Source: Nitrosopumilales archaeon
Lineage (GTDB): Archaea > Thermoproteota > Nitrososphaeria > Nitrososphaerales > Nitrosopumilaceae
DNA: 26,499 nt
Assembly: GCA_016838795.1 (NCBI GenBank)
Contig: JAEHKQ010000073.1
Location: forward strand, 1 to 26,499
Direction of reading: 5' to 3'
Part shown: piece after piece, positions 7,354-13,370 of the stretch
How positions within the stretch are numbered: the stretch's first letter is position 1
How the letters are laid out: the number at the start of each line of letters is the position of its first letter
Position numbers and translations under genes: made by a program
Notes under the pieces: generated by a model
Seen by the model: only the letters and a program-made list of their open reading frames with translations
What the model was told of the DNA's origin: nothing
The model's database searches: none

Positions 7354-7956
7354 TTAGGGTTCGGTCACATTTACAGAATATGCTTTCACAAATTCCCTTT
7401 GATAATCTATTAACCCATCAGATGGGAAATGCGATAAATCATCTGTGTGTGGAAGACCTACTGATTTTACAAAAAACACAAACCTGCCTGGTTCTTCTGG
7501 AGTTACTTTTAGTCCAAGATGATAAGTTGCATTTGATTCCCACGGTCTGCCATAAGCTTCGATGGCTGGGTACTGAGCAGTTATTGTATCGTCAGAACTC
7601 GCATAATCATAATGAATTTCATCACCGACTTGAATTAAAAAAGGTGACTGGGGAAAATCATATTTTGTTATTTGAACAAAACCTTCCGTCTGAGTTAGAT
7701 TTAGAAACGCTACCGATACTGTCTGGTGGTCAGCAGAATCTCCAGTATTTGTTGCAGTAATTTCGATATCAAAAGAGTTTCCAAAGTGGATCATTGATTC
7801 TGAAATCTTTACTTCCGAAAGAAAAGGGATTGGTCTTGGTATTTTCAATGATTGGTAGAAATCTGGCAGATAGAAAACTGACAAAGCAAAATAAAATGTT
7901 AAAGAGGCAACGATGGCAACGGCAATTATAATAGTTTTATTGCTGGCAGTTATCAT
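7354..7956 (-). CDS. Membrane-anchored extracellular beta-sandwich protein, unknown function
   Basis: 200 residues. Residues about 8-30 form a single hydrophobic anchor, and the rest is predicted outside the cell. The fold looks like a CARDB/Ig-type beta sandwich: ISESMIHFGNSFDIEITATN near 52-71 is the usual opening of such domains, and a closing strand (GRFVFFVKSVG) is near 157-167. A late loop, LPHTDDLSHFP near 168-178, offers two His and two Asp as possible metal ligands. No catalytic motif is seen. It is first in a likely two-gene unit with the Asp/His membrane protein 36 nt downstream, and may serve as its extracytoplasmic subunit (inference). ATG start, followed directly by the hydrophobic anchor. 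Confidence 0.75.
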   Translation of the reverse strand: MITASNKTIIIAVAIVASLTFYFALSVFYLPDFYQSLKIPRPIPFLSEVKISESMIHFGNSFDIEITATNTGDSADHQTVSVAFLNLTQTEGFVQITKYDFPQSPFLIQVGDEIHYDYASSDDTITAQYPAIEAYGRPWESNATYHLGLKVTPEEPGRFVFFVKSVGLPHTDDLSHFPSDGLIDYQREFVKAYSVNVTEP

Positions 7957-7991
7957 TTCACGATAAAAGAATCAAGGCAAACAACTATTAT

Positions 7992-8009
7992 TTGTAATTT
8001 TTATTACAA
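7992..8009. promoter_or_regulatory. Inverted repeat upstream of the 7354-7956 gene
   Basis: TTGTAAT-TTTT-ATTACAA is a perfect 7-bp inverted repeat with a 4-bp spacer, about 36-53 bp before the ATG at 7956. The position suits an operator near the promoter of the two-gene membrane unit. No regulator can be named. Confidence 0.35.
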
Positions 8010-8018
8010 TTTATCAAG

Positions 8019-8069
8019 GTGGCATCGTAGCCACAGGATCTGGGTCCAGCAAGGTTCCGATTAAGAATC
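8019..8069. other. GC-rich hairpin cluster in a divergent intergenic region
   Basis: Three adjacent small hairpins: GTGGC/GCCAC (8019-8034), GGAT/GTCC (8036-8047, with a G-U pair) and GATT/AATC (8059-8069). The patch is clearly richer in G+C than the flanking AT-rich DNA, which in an AT-rich archaeon can mark a structured RNA. It does not fold as a tRNA and no C/D boxes were seen. The strand is undetermined. Confidence 0.3.
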
Positions 8070-8129
8070 TATTTAAACTTTGAGCAATGTTATCAGAAAA
8101 TGTAGGAAATTATAATCAACTTTAGAATC

Positions 8130-9149
8130 ATGAGTATGGTTGACTTGATTTTCTTTACAAGTCCTATAGGTCTTGGTCATGCTACAAGAGATGTTGCTAT
8201 TTCACAAAATCTTGATGACGTTTCTAAAAAATTTGTGAGTGGTAAAGGAGCTTCTGAACTTCTTTCAGCGTATGGATTTGATACAAAGGACGTTTACGAT
8301 CCACCCCTTTTTGACGTTGAAAAGGGATCACTTCAAAGGCCGTTAAAATGGTTGCTCAAATACTATCAATATTATAAAGAATGTAAAAGGATTTCAAAGC
8401 AAATACTAGAGAACGAAAGGCCACGCATGGTCGTAAGTGATGAGGATTTTGCATCATTGAGTGTAGCTCAAGGAAAAAAACTAAAAACAATTCTAATTAC
8501 AGATGTCTTACAAACAAAATTCACGACTGGACTTGCTTCTCTAGTCGAAAAAAAGATGAATCGTTCTATGAAGGATATAATGAAAAGATGTGATTATGTA
8601 ATACTTCCAGAAAGAGGGCCGAACGAGGACAACATAATTAGAGCTGGTCCTATTGTCAGACCGACTAACCATTCAAGAAATGAGCTTCGAAGATTGTTTT
8701 CATTTGATAAAAAAACCATAGTTGTAAGCATTGGCGGAACTGATGCAGGCAAATTTTTAATTGAAAAAACAATTGAAGCTTTTAAGAAATTGAAAACTGA
8801 CGTAGATTTAGTTGTAGTCGCAGGTCCATCGTTTCAAATTCGGAGCGACAATGTTCGAAATCTTGGGTTTGTGAACAATTTGCATGAGGTAATCTATGCT
8901 TCAGACCTTATAATTTCACTTGCGGGAAAATCTACGATAGACGAATCAAAAGCATATGGAACACCTGGCATTTTTATTCCCATAAAAGGTCATTTTGAAC
9001 AAGAGGATAACGCAAAAGAAGAAGGTTTTTCGTACAACGACATCTTTCGTTTAGATTCTTTAATATCAAACAAGTTAAACGAAAGTAGAAGAGCGGTAAC
9101 TTCGGATGGTGCAAAAAGAGCAGCTGAAATCATAAAAAACAATCTTTAA
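8130..9149 (+). CDS. MurG-like GT-B glycosyltransferase
   Basis: 339 residues with a two-lobe GT-B layout similar to MurG/GT28 proteins. The N-terminal lobe opens with a strand and glycine-rich loop, FFTSPIGLGHATRD (8-21). The C-terminal lobe begins near residue 195 with KTIVVSIGGTDAG, followed by VVVAGP, the NLGFVNNLHEVIYASDLIISLAGKS region (about 245-268), and GTPGIFIPIKGHFEQEDNA (about 278-296), which corresponds to the nucleotide-sugar binding part of MurG-like enzymes. No membrane segment is obvious. It probably transfers a sugar from a nucleotide donor in surface glycan or glycolipid synthesis; donor and acceptor are unknown. ATG at 8130 is chosen; another in-frame ATG lies 6 nt downstream. 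Confidence 0.8.
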   Translation: MSMVDLIFFTSPIGLGHATRDVAISQNLDDVSKKFVSGKGASELLSAYGFDTKDVYDPPLFDVEKGSLQRPLKWLLKYYQYYKECKRISKQILENERPRMVVSDEDFASLSVAQGKKLKTILITDVLQTKFTTGLASLVEKKMNRSMKDIMKRCDYVILPERGPNEDNIIRAGPIVRPTNHSRNELRRLFSFDKKTIVVSIGGTDAGKFLIEKTIEAFKKLKTDVDLVVVAGPSFQIRSDNVRNLGFVNNLHEVIYASDLIISLAGKSTIDESKAYGTPGIFIPIKGHFEQEDNAKEEGFSYNDIFRLDSLISNKLNESRRAVTSDGAKRAAEIIKNNL

Positions 9150-9150
9150 C

Positions 9151-9167
9151 CTTTGCCTTTTTTATTA
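9151..9167 (+). terminator. T-rich terminator after the glycosyltransferase gene
   Basis: CCTTTGCCTTTTTTATT follows the stop codon directly and contains a run of six T, a usual archaeal intrinsic termination signal. Confidence 0.4.
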
Positions 9168-9179
9168 AAAATTACGTTC

Positions 9180-9196
9180 GATACGAACTGTTAACA
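9180..9196. repeat. 17-bp repeated motif, copy 2
   Basis: GATACGAACTGTTAACA, identical to 6069-6085. With its left flank it forms TTCGATACGAA (4-bp arms around ATA) followed by the palindrome TGTTAACA. It ends about 22 bp before the TATA box of the small gene at 9250, a natural place for an activator or repressor site. Confidence 0.6.
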
Positions 9197-9217
9197 TGTC
9201 AAAATTAATTGTGAACA

Positions 9218-9225
9218 TTTTATAA
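9218..9225 (+). promoter_or_regulatory. TATA box of the small Cys/His-rich gene
   Basis: TTTATAAA centred about 28 nt before the ATG at 9250, a textbook archaeal leaderless promoter. The small gene is therefore likely to be transcribed even if its frame is broken. Confidence 0.55.
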
Positions 9226-9249
9226 AGTCCAAAAAAAGATCAAAACCAC

Positions 9250-9412
9250 ATGACCGATTCTGATGAGGTCGCACAAGGCCAAATGGTTAAAGAATATGTT
9301 GGCAATGCCAAGAAATTCTACGATCATTTAGAAAATTGTGAGTCCTAAATGTCACAAAAATACTCAATCTAATGGAGAATGTGAATGCTCTATCTGTGGC
9401 AATGGTTACTAA
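9250..9412 (+). pseudogene. Small Cys/His-rich (zinc-binding-like) gene, apparently frameshifted
   Basis: The ATG at 9250 opens a frame of 32 codons (MTDSDEVAQG... ending ENCES) that stops at 9346-9348. The frame one base over continues without a break to TAA at 9410-9412 and reads SPKCHKNTQSNGECECSICG, ending NGY. Joined near 9337-9350 the two make one protein of about 53 residues with a C-x3-C-H and CECxxC arrangement typical of small zinc-binding proteins. One extra base in the junction would explain the break. It may be a real mutation, a sequencing error, or programmed frameshifting. A good promoter precedes it. Its last codons overlap the end of the convergent nadC. Confidence 0.5.
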
Positions 9413-10227
9413 ACCTCTAAACTAAGATCAATTCCGCGAACAGAATTTGTAATTTGACCTACTGAAATCATATCAACTCCAGCCCTAGCAAAACTTTGAA
9501 TGTTCTTTTCAGTTATTCCACCAGACGCTTCAAGCTTTACTTTATTTCTCAAACCTAATTTCTTTAACGCAATAATGGTTTTTGAGATATCTTTTGGTGT
9601 AAAGTTGTCAAGCATAATTATTGTCGCTCCAGCTTTAGTAGCAAAAATTGCATCTTTCTGATTTTCAACTTCAACCTCTACTTTCTTGTGTTTTCGTTTT
9701 GCTTTTTTCACTAATTCTTCAAGAGAACCTCCTACAGAAAGATGATTGTCCTTTAGCATGACCATTTGGTCAAGAGCCATTCTATGCTTTTCACCACCAC
9801 CAATCTTTACAGCTTCCTTATCAAAAAATCGTAATCCAGGTGCAGTTTTCCTCGTAGCAAAAAGCTTTGCTCTGAGATTAGGAATTTTTTTTACAAGATC
9901 ATTTGTTTGAGTCGCAATGCCACTCATTCTTGCAAGTAAATTTAGTGCAGTTCTTTCACATGAAAGAATTGCTTGTGGCGTCCCAACTATCTCAAGAATT
10001 GTTTGGTTTGGTTTAATTTTGGTTCCATCTTTTTTTAAAATACGAACTCTGCATCTTTTTAATACAAAAATCTCCTTGGCGTATTTAACGCCTGCAAGAA
10101 CAGCACTTTGTCGTGAAATTATTCTGGCCTTTATCTTCGTTCTTGGTAAGAGTGCACTGGAAATGTCTCCCTTTCCTAAATCTTCAGCTAAAAATCGTAA
10201 AAGCTCTTTTTTTGGACTAAAGTCCAA
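9409..10227 (-). CDS. nadC: Nicotinate-nucleotide pyrophosphorylase (quinolinate phosphoribosyltransferase)
   Basis: Converts quinolinate and PRPP to nicotinate mononucleotide, CO2 and PPi. The 272 residues are normal for the family. Motifs seen: EDLGKGDISS (15-24), ERTALNLLARMSGIAT (91-106), TRKTAPGLR (125-133), KIGGGEKHRM (141-150), MLKDNH (157-162), and the late barrel strands IMLDNF and LEASGGI that end the type II PRTase fold. The start is a TTG at 10227, two bases after the stop of spt4, so translation is probably coupled. It is the third NAD-pathway gene in the window after nadX and nadA, but sits at the end of a transcription operon (rpo7-spt4-nadC). Confidence 0.96.
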   Translation of the reverse strand: MDFSPKKELLRFLAEDLGKGDISSALLPRTKIKARIISRQSAVLAGVKYAKEIFVLKRCRVRILKKDGTKIKPNQTILEIVGTPQAILSCERTALNLLARMSGIATQTNDLVKKIPNLRAKLFATRKTAPGLRFFDKEAVKIGGGEKHRMALDQMVMLKDNHLSVGGSLEELVKKAKRKHKKVEVEVENQKDAIFATKAGATIIMLDNFTPKDISKTIIALKKLGLRNKVKLEASGGITEKNIQSFARAGVDMISVGQITNSVRGIDLSLEV

Positions 10228-10228
10228 C

Positions 10229-10417
10229 TTATGTTACCCTTAGTGCGTATTTCCCTTTCTCAGTTATTCCCAAAGTTCTAGCGATTTGAGAATTTGATGG
10301 ATCAACTACAATTGCTATTCCACTCCAATCGGGTGTAAGATCTGATGATTTACAATTTGCACATACTTTTCCAACATTGACACGTTTGCATTTCCTACAT
10401 GCCATCTCTCGAACCAT
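10229..10417 (-). CDS. spt4: Transcription elongation factor Spt4 (RpoE'')
   Basis: 62-residue zinc protein that pairs with Spt5 to bind the RNA polymerase clamp and support processive elongation. Four zinc-ligand cysteines are visible: C7-x2-C10 and C19-x2-C22. The central DWSGIAIVVDP (30-40) is the signature that contacts the Spt5 NGN domain, and the protein ends SQIARTLGITEKGKYALRV as in archaeal homologues. ATG at 10417 lies one base after the rpo7 stop; M5 is a possible alternative start. The link with rpo7 is a common archaeal arrangement. No oddities. Confidence 0.96.
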   Translation of the reverse strand: MVREMACRKCKRVNVGKVCANCKSSDLTPDWSGIAIVVDPSNSQIARTLGITEKGKYALRVT

Positions 10418-10418
10418 A

Positions 10419-11042
10419 TTACTTCTCCTTTACTTGTACAACCTTTTCTTGTTTTTTTGTTTTTTTGTCTGACTTTGGTTGTTTTTCTGAATCTTCAGAC
10501 TTTTTGATTTCTTCTGCAATCCATTCATCCGCACCCAAATATGGTTGCCTACACGTGATTCCAATTTTTCCCATAGTTGCTGCCTTTCCTAGTGATACAG
10601 CAGTTATTCTAGAACGAATAGTAGAACCGACTCGAAGTGTTTTACCACTTTCATTGGCAATTATCATCCCAGACTTGACGTCACTTTTCAGATATTCATC
10701 CATTACTTGAGATAAGTGTAACAATGCATCGGTTGGTCCAATTCTAACGAAAGCACCAAAGTCAGTAATGTCAACAATTTCTCCTTGAATGATTTCTTGA
10801 AGTTTTGGATAGAATGTAAGTGCGTCAAATTCAACTTTGTGGAATGTGCCACCATTTCCTGGTATCATTTTTCCCATTTCCTCTACTTTGGCATCCAAGA
10901 TCATAATGATATAGCCTAAATCTGTATTGATCATGCTTTCGTATTTTTCCTTGAGAATGTTAACAGCGGCTTTTTTTAGCGCGGTGCCAAATAAGGTAGG
11001 TGGTATCCTAACCACATCAACAAGAGTAGATATAGAAAACAA
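10419..11042 (-). CDS. rpo7: RNA polymerase stalk subunit Rpo7 (RpoE)
   Basis: Subunit of the Rpo4/Rpo7 stalk, which helps open the promoter and binds emerging RNA. N-terminal tip domain: VDVVRIPPTLFG, then an ILKEKYE helix and the DLGYIIMILDA strand. A C-terminal S1/OB fold begins at GEIVDITDFGAFVRIGPTDALLH. I start it at a TTG at 11042 (MFSISTLVDVV, 207 aa) because family members begin just before the VRIPP motif. An open frame runs 22 codons further (ATG at 11108), but that segment has no family match and contains a TATA-like CATAAATTC at the right distance for the TTG. The last 30 or so residues are very rich in Lys/Glu, a tail longer than usual for this subunit. Confidence 0.93.
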   Translation of the reverse strand: MFSISTLVDVVRIPPTLFGTALKKAAVNILKEKYESMINTDLGYIIMILDAKVEEMGKMIPGNGGTFHKVEFDALTFYPKLQEIIQGEIVDITDFGAFVRIGPTDALLHLSQVMDEYLKSDVKSGMIIANESGKTLRVGSTIRSRITAVSLGKAATMGKIGITCRQPYLGADEWIAEEIKKSEDSEKQPKSDKKTKKQEKVVQVKEK

Positions 11043-11162
11043 CTTTGTACTCAAAATGACGGATTTGAATTTATGAATCTTTGGATAATTTTTGATAAAT
11101 TTTATCATTGAATCTGATTATTCTTCAATTATTCTCAAATTTTTGAAATTGAGCGACCTATC

Positions 11163-11170
11163 TTTAAATA
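11163..11170 (+). promoter_or_regulatory. TATA box of the Mrp gene
   Basis: TTTAAATA centred about 28 nt before the ATG at 11194. It supports that start over an in-frame ATG at 11092, which would lie upstream of the promoter. Confidence 0.6.
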
Positions 11171-11193
11171 TTGTATGTCGACCTTTTTCTAGC

Positions 11194-12294
11194 ATGGTTG
11201 GTGTTGATCAAGTTCTTGAGAAACTGAGTACTGTAATTGATCCTGATTTGAAAAAGGACATCGTATCCATGGGGATGATCAAGGATTTAGAATTAAACAG
11301 TGGTGATCTTAAATTTACACTCGAACTTACTACACCAGCATGTCCATTCAATGCTGAGATTGAAGAGGATGTTAGGAAGGTAATTGGCGAAATATCAGAC
11401 ATCAAAAACTTTGACATGAGTATTACCGCCAAGGTCATGGAAGGTCGTTCACTAGACGCTGACACTGGTATGGCCACGGTAAAAAATATTATCGGTGTCG
11501 CAAGTGGCAAAGGCGGAGTTGGAAAATCAACTGTTTCACTTAATTTAGCACTCGCATTATCTACTACTGGCGCTAAGGTCGGTCTTTTGGATGCTGACAT
11601 CTATGGGCCCACCATCCCTTTGATGCTGGGAATGAAAGATGGTTCCATGGAAGTCGTGGACAACAAACTACAACCAGCCGACTCACATGGGATCAAGGTT
11701 GTCTCTTTTGGCTTTTTTGCGCAGGAGAATCAACAAGCAGCAATTTATCGAGGACCAATAATTTCCGGAATACTAAAACAATTTTTGGTCGATACAAATT
11801 GGTCTAATTTAGATTATCTAATAGTAGATCTTCCACCAGGAACTGGAGATATTCCATTGACTCTAGCTCAAACAATTCCAATTACTGGAATACTAGTTGT
11901 AACCACTCCGCAAGAGGTTGCAAGTAATGTTGCAGTAAAAGCGGTTGGCATGTTTAACAAACTGAATGTTCCAATCATTGGTGTTGTAGAAAATATGAGT
12001 CACTTTATCTGTTCAAAGTGTGATGAAAAACATTACATCTTTGGAGAAGGTGGCGCAAAAAAGATTAGTGAACAATTCAACATACCATTCATTGGAGAAA
12101 TCCCATTACATTCTAGTATAATGTCCGGTTCCGATACTGGAAAACCAATCATTCTTACTGATCCTAATTCCGTAAGTTCCGAAGCATTTAGAAGCTCTGC
12201 AAAAAATCTTGCCGCCCAGTGTAGTATAATTGCAGCCAAATTACAAGAAGAGATTGTGGCAGAGGCACCTAGTTCATCTACTCCTGCCAACTAA
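11194..12294 (+). CDS. Mrp/ApbC/NBP35-type iron-sulfur cluster carrier ATPase
   Basis: 366-residue P-loop ATPase that carries and transfers Fe-S clusters to client proteins. Residues 1-85 form a MIP18/DUF59 domain with the conserved TTPACP (46-51). The ParA/MinD-like ATPase follows with deviant Walker A SGKGGVGKS (104-112) and GLLDADIYGPTIP just after; DLPPGTGD is the switch/Walker B region. A late CSKC pair (near residue 270) corresponds to the CxxC that binds the bridging cluster in the dimer. Start ATG 11194 fits the TATA box; the open frame upstream is not used. It diverges from rpo7 and is followed after 9 nt by the DUF359 gene. Clients in the window could include NadA and the radical SAM protein (inference). 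Confidence 0.93.
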   Translation: MVGVDQVLEKLSTVIDPDLKKDIVSMGMIKDLELNSGDLKFTLELTTPACPFNAEIEEDVRKVIGEISDIKNFDMSITAKVMEGRSLDADTGMATVKNIIGVASGKGGVGKSTVSLNLALALSTTGAKVGLLDADIYGPTIPLMLGMKDGSMEVVDNKLQPADSHGIKVVSFGFFAQENQQAAIYRGPIISGILKQFLVDTNWSNLDYLIVDLPPGTGDIPLTLAQTIPITGILVVTTPQEVASNVAVKAVGMFNKLNVPIIGVVENMSHFICSKCDEKHYIFGEGGAKKISEQFNIPFIGEIPLHSSIMSGSDTGKPIILTDPNSVSSEAFRSSAKNLAAQCSIIAAKLQEEIVAEAPSSSTPAN

Positions 12295-12303
12295 AGATTT
12301 CTC

Positions 12304-12801
12304 GTGCGACTACCAGAAAATCTTCGCGGTCAATTAAAAATTCCATTTGGAACTTTAATTCCTGATGAAAACATCACAAAAGAAATAATTCTCAAACAAA
12401 TTCCAGATGATTCCTATCTCATAACAGTAGGTGATGCCACAACAGAAAAGATGTTAAAACTTGGAATTGTTCCTTCACTCCAAATTATTGATGCACAAGA
12501 AAAAAGAGCGAAAAGAGAAGCTCCTGAAACAAAAGAAAACACTGTCAACCTTTCTTGTACAAATCCAGCTGGAGAAATCACAGATCAAAGCATTGATACC
12601 ATTAAACAGGCCTTGAATGAGAGGCCTCCTGTTCGCATTACAGTGAACGGTGAGGAAGATCTTCTAGTGATCCCAGTTTGTATTCATGGTCCAGATAATG
12701 CGATAATCATGTATGGCCAACCAGATGAGGGCCTCGTCATTGTACGTCTTACAGAGGATCTAAGAAAGAAAACTAAATCAATCCTTGATTCCATGGTATA
12801 G
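12304..12801 (+). CDS. GTP-dependent dephospho-CoA kinase (DUF359)
   Basis: 165 residues of the archaeal DUF359 family, shown in Thermococcus to phosphorylate dephospho-CoA with GTP, the last step of CoA synthesis. Matching features: opening LPENLRGQLKIPFGTLIPD, VGDATTEKML near 42-51 (the family VGD motif), a TNPAGEIT segment near 86-93, and the closing YGQPDEGLVIVRLTE near 136-150. The start is GTG at 12304, nine bases after the Mrp stop, so the two are probably cotranscribed. The stop codon is followed within seven bases by the C box of a candidate sRNA. Confidence 0.9.
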   Translation: MRLPENLRGQLKIPFGTLIPDENITKEIILKQIPDDSYLITVGDATTEKMLKLGIVPSLQIIDAQEKRAKREAPETKENTVNLSCTNPAGEITDQSIDTIKQALNERPPVRITVNGEEDLLVIPVCIHGPDNAIIMYGQPDEGLVIVRLTEDLRKKTKSILDSMV

Positions 12802-12802
12802 T

Positions 12803-12865
12803 AGGGTATGATGAGACGGTGGCTGTATGATTTATGATTACCACTACTAACCTCTGACCCCTTTT
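12803..12865 (+). ncRNA. Candidate C/D-box sRNA (2'-O-methylation guide)
   Basis: Box C ATGATGA at 12808-12814 is a perfect RUGAUGA and box D CTGA is at 12854-12857. Between them is a plausible C' ATGATTA (12834-12840) and a degenerate D' (ATGA at 12827-12830, or CTGT at 12823-12826). With D' at 12827 the first guide is 12 nt (12815-12826); the second guide is 13 nt (12841-12853). Flanks AGGG (12803-12806) and CCCT (12859-12862) can close a terminal stem, and TTTT follows. Length near 60 nt fits archaeal guides that direct fibrillarin through L7Ae and Nop5. It begins right after the upstream stop codon, so it may be processed from that mRNA. Targets were not identified. Confidence 0.65.
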
Positions 12866-12947
12866 CATCAAAAAAGAATCAAAATAAACAAAATTTGAAG
12901 TAACAATTGACATTTTAGAATAAACCCATCTTCTGGAAAAAAATAAT

Positions 12948-13310
12948 GTGAAGTTAGTTCCTGATTTAAGATTAGAAATTCTTGAAAAAGTAGGGATTTA
13001 TTCAAACCGGTTTTCAATCGCTGAACCGAAAGTTCTATTCACACCAAAGGAAGTTTTACAAGAACCAAAAGAATTGACTGAGGGAAGGAGAACAACTACC
13101 TACAAATATTTTGGAATTTCATACATGCAGAGCAATCTAATCTTCATCAATGTAAAAAAAATTCTAGATGAAAAAACTTTAGACAACACAATTGTTCATG
13201 AATTGATCCATATGCGTTTTCCATATCTAAGTCACGGGAAAAGATTCAACAAACTTGTGCGCCAAGGATTAAGAGGAAAAACTTTTTCACCATATCAAAA
13301 AAGAAAATAA
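12948..13310 (+). CDS. SprT-like zinc metallopeptidase
   Basis: 120 residues with the zinc-peptidase motif HELIH (H84, E85, H88) and a third likely ligand H96 in SHGKRF, the spacing seen in SprT/WSS1-like and DUF45-like minimal peptidases. The rest is basic, ending KTFSPYQKRK. Family members cut DNA-bound proteins or act as small cytosolic peptidases; which applies here is unknown. No signal peptide or membrane segment. The start is GTG at 12948; the ATG at 12946 is out of frame. The gene stands alone between the C/D-box RNA and the pyrophosphatase gene. A TATA-like TTTTAGAATAA lies about 30 nt upstream. Confidence 0.78.
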   Translation: MKLVPDLRLEILEKVGIYSNRFSIAEPKVLFTPKEVLQEPKELTEGRRTTTYKYFGISYMQSNLIFINVKKILDEKTLDNTIVHELIHMRFPYLSHGKRFNKLVRQGLRGKTFSPYQKRK

Positions 13311-13335
13311 AAAAGTCTCAATTTTTTGTACATGA

Positions 13336-13344
13336 TTTATATTT
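13336..13344 (+). promoter_or_regulatory. TATA-like box and SD of the pyrophosphatase gene
   Basis: TTTATATTT about 31 nt before the ATG at 13371. An AGGTG at 13362-13366, four bases before the ATG, matches the anti-Shine-Dalgarno sequence, so this gene may have a short leader with an SD. Confidence 0.5.
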
Positions 13345-13370
13345 CCCACGAATAGGCATGCAGGTGTAAA

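Noticed and set aside
7380..7760. Plus-strand open frame of 126 codons opposite the 7354-7956 gene
   Set aside because: The opposite strand encodes a coherent anchored beta-sandwich protein in an operon; the plus frame has no recognisable features or promoter.
8053..8069. GGTTCCGATT resembling a tRNA T-arm
   Set aside because: No acceptor stem, D-arm or anticodon arm can be built around it on either strand.
9409..11042. rpo7-spt4-nadC as an unusual mixed operon
   Set aside because: The rpo7-spt4 link is common in archaea and the addition of nadC with tight spacing may just be lineage gene order; noted in the annotation rather than as a finding.
11043..11108. N-terminal extension of Rpo7
   Set aside because: Family members begin just before the VRIPP motif, and the segment contains a TATA-like element for the TTG at 11042.
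11092..11193. N-terminal extension of the Mrp protein
   Set aside because: It would place the start codon upstream of the TATA box and overlaps the divergent rpo7 region; the MIP18 domain begins at the ATG at 11194.
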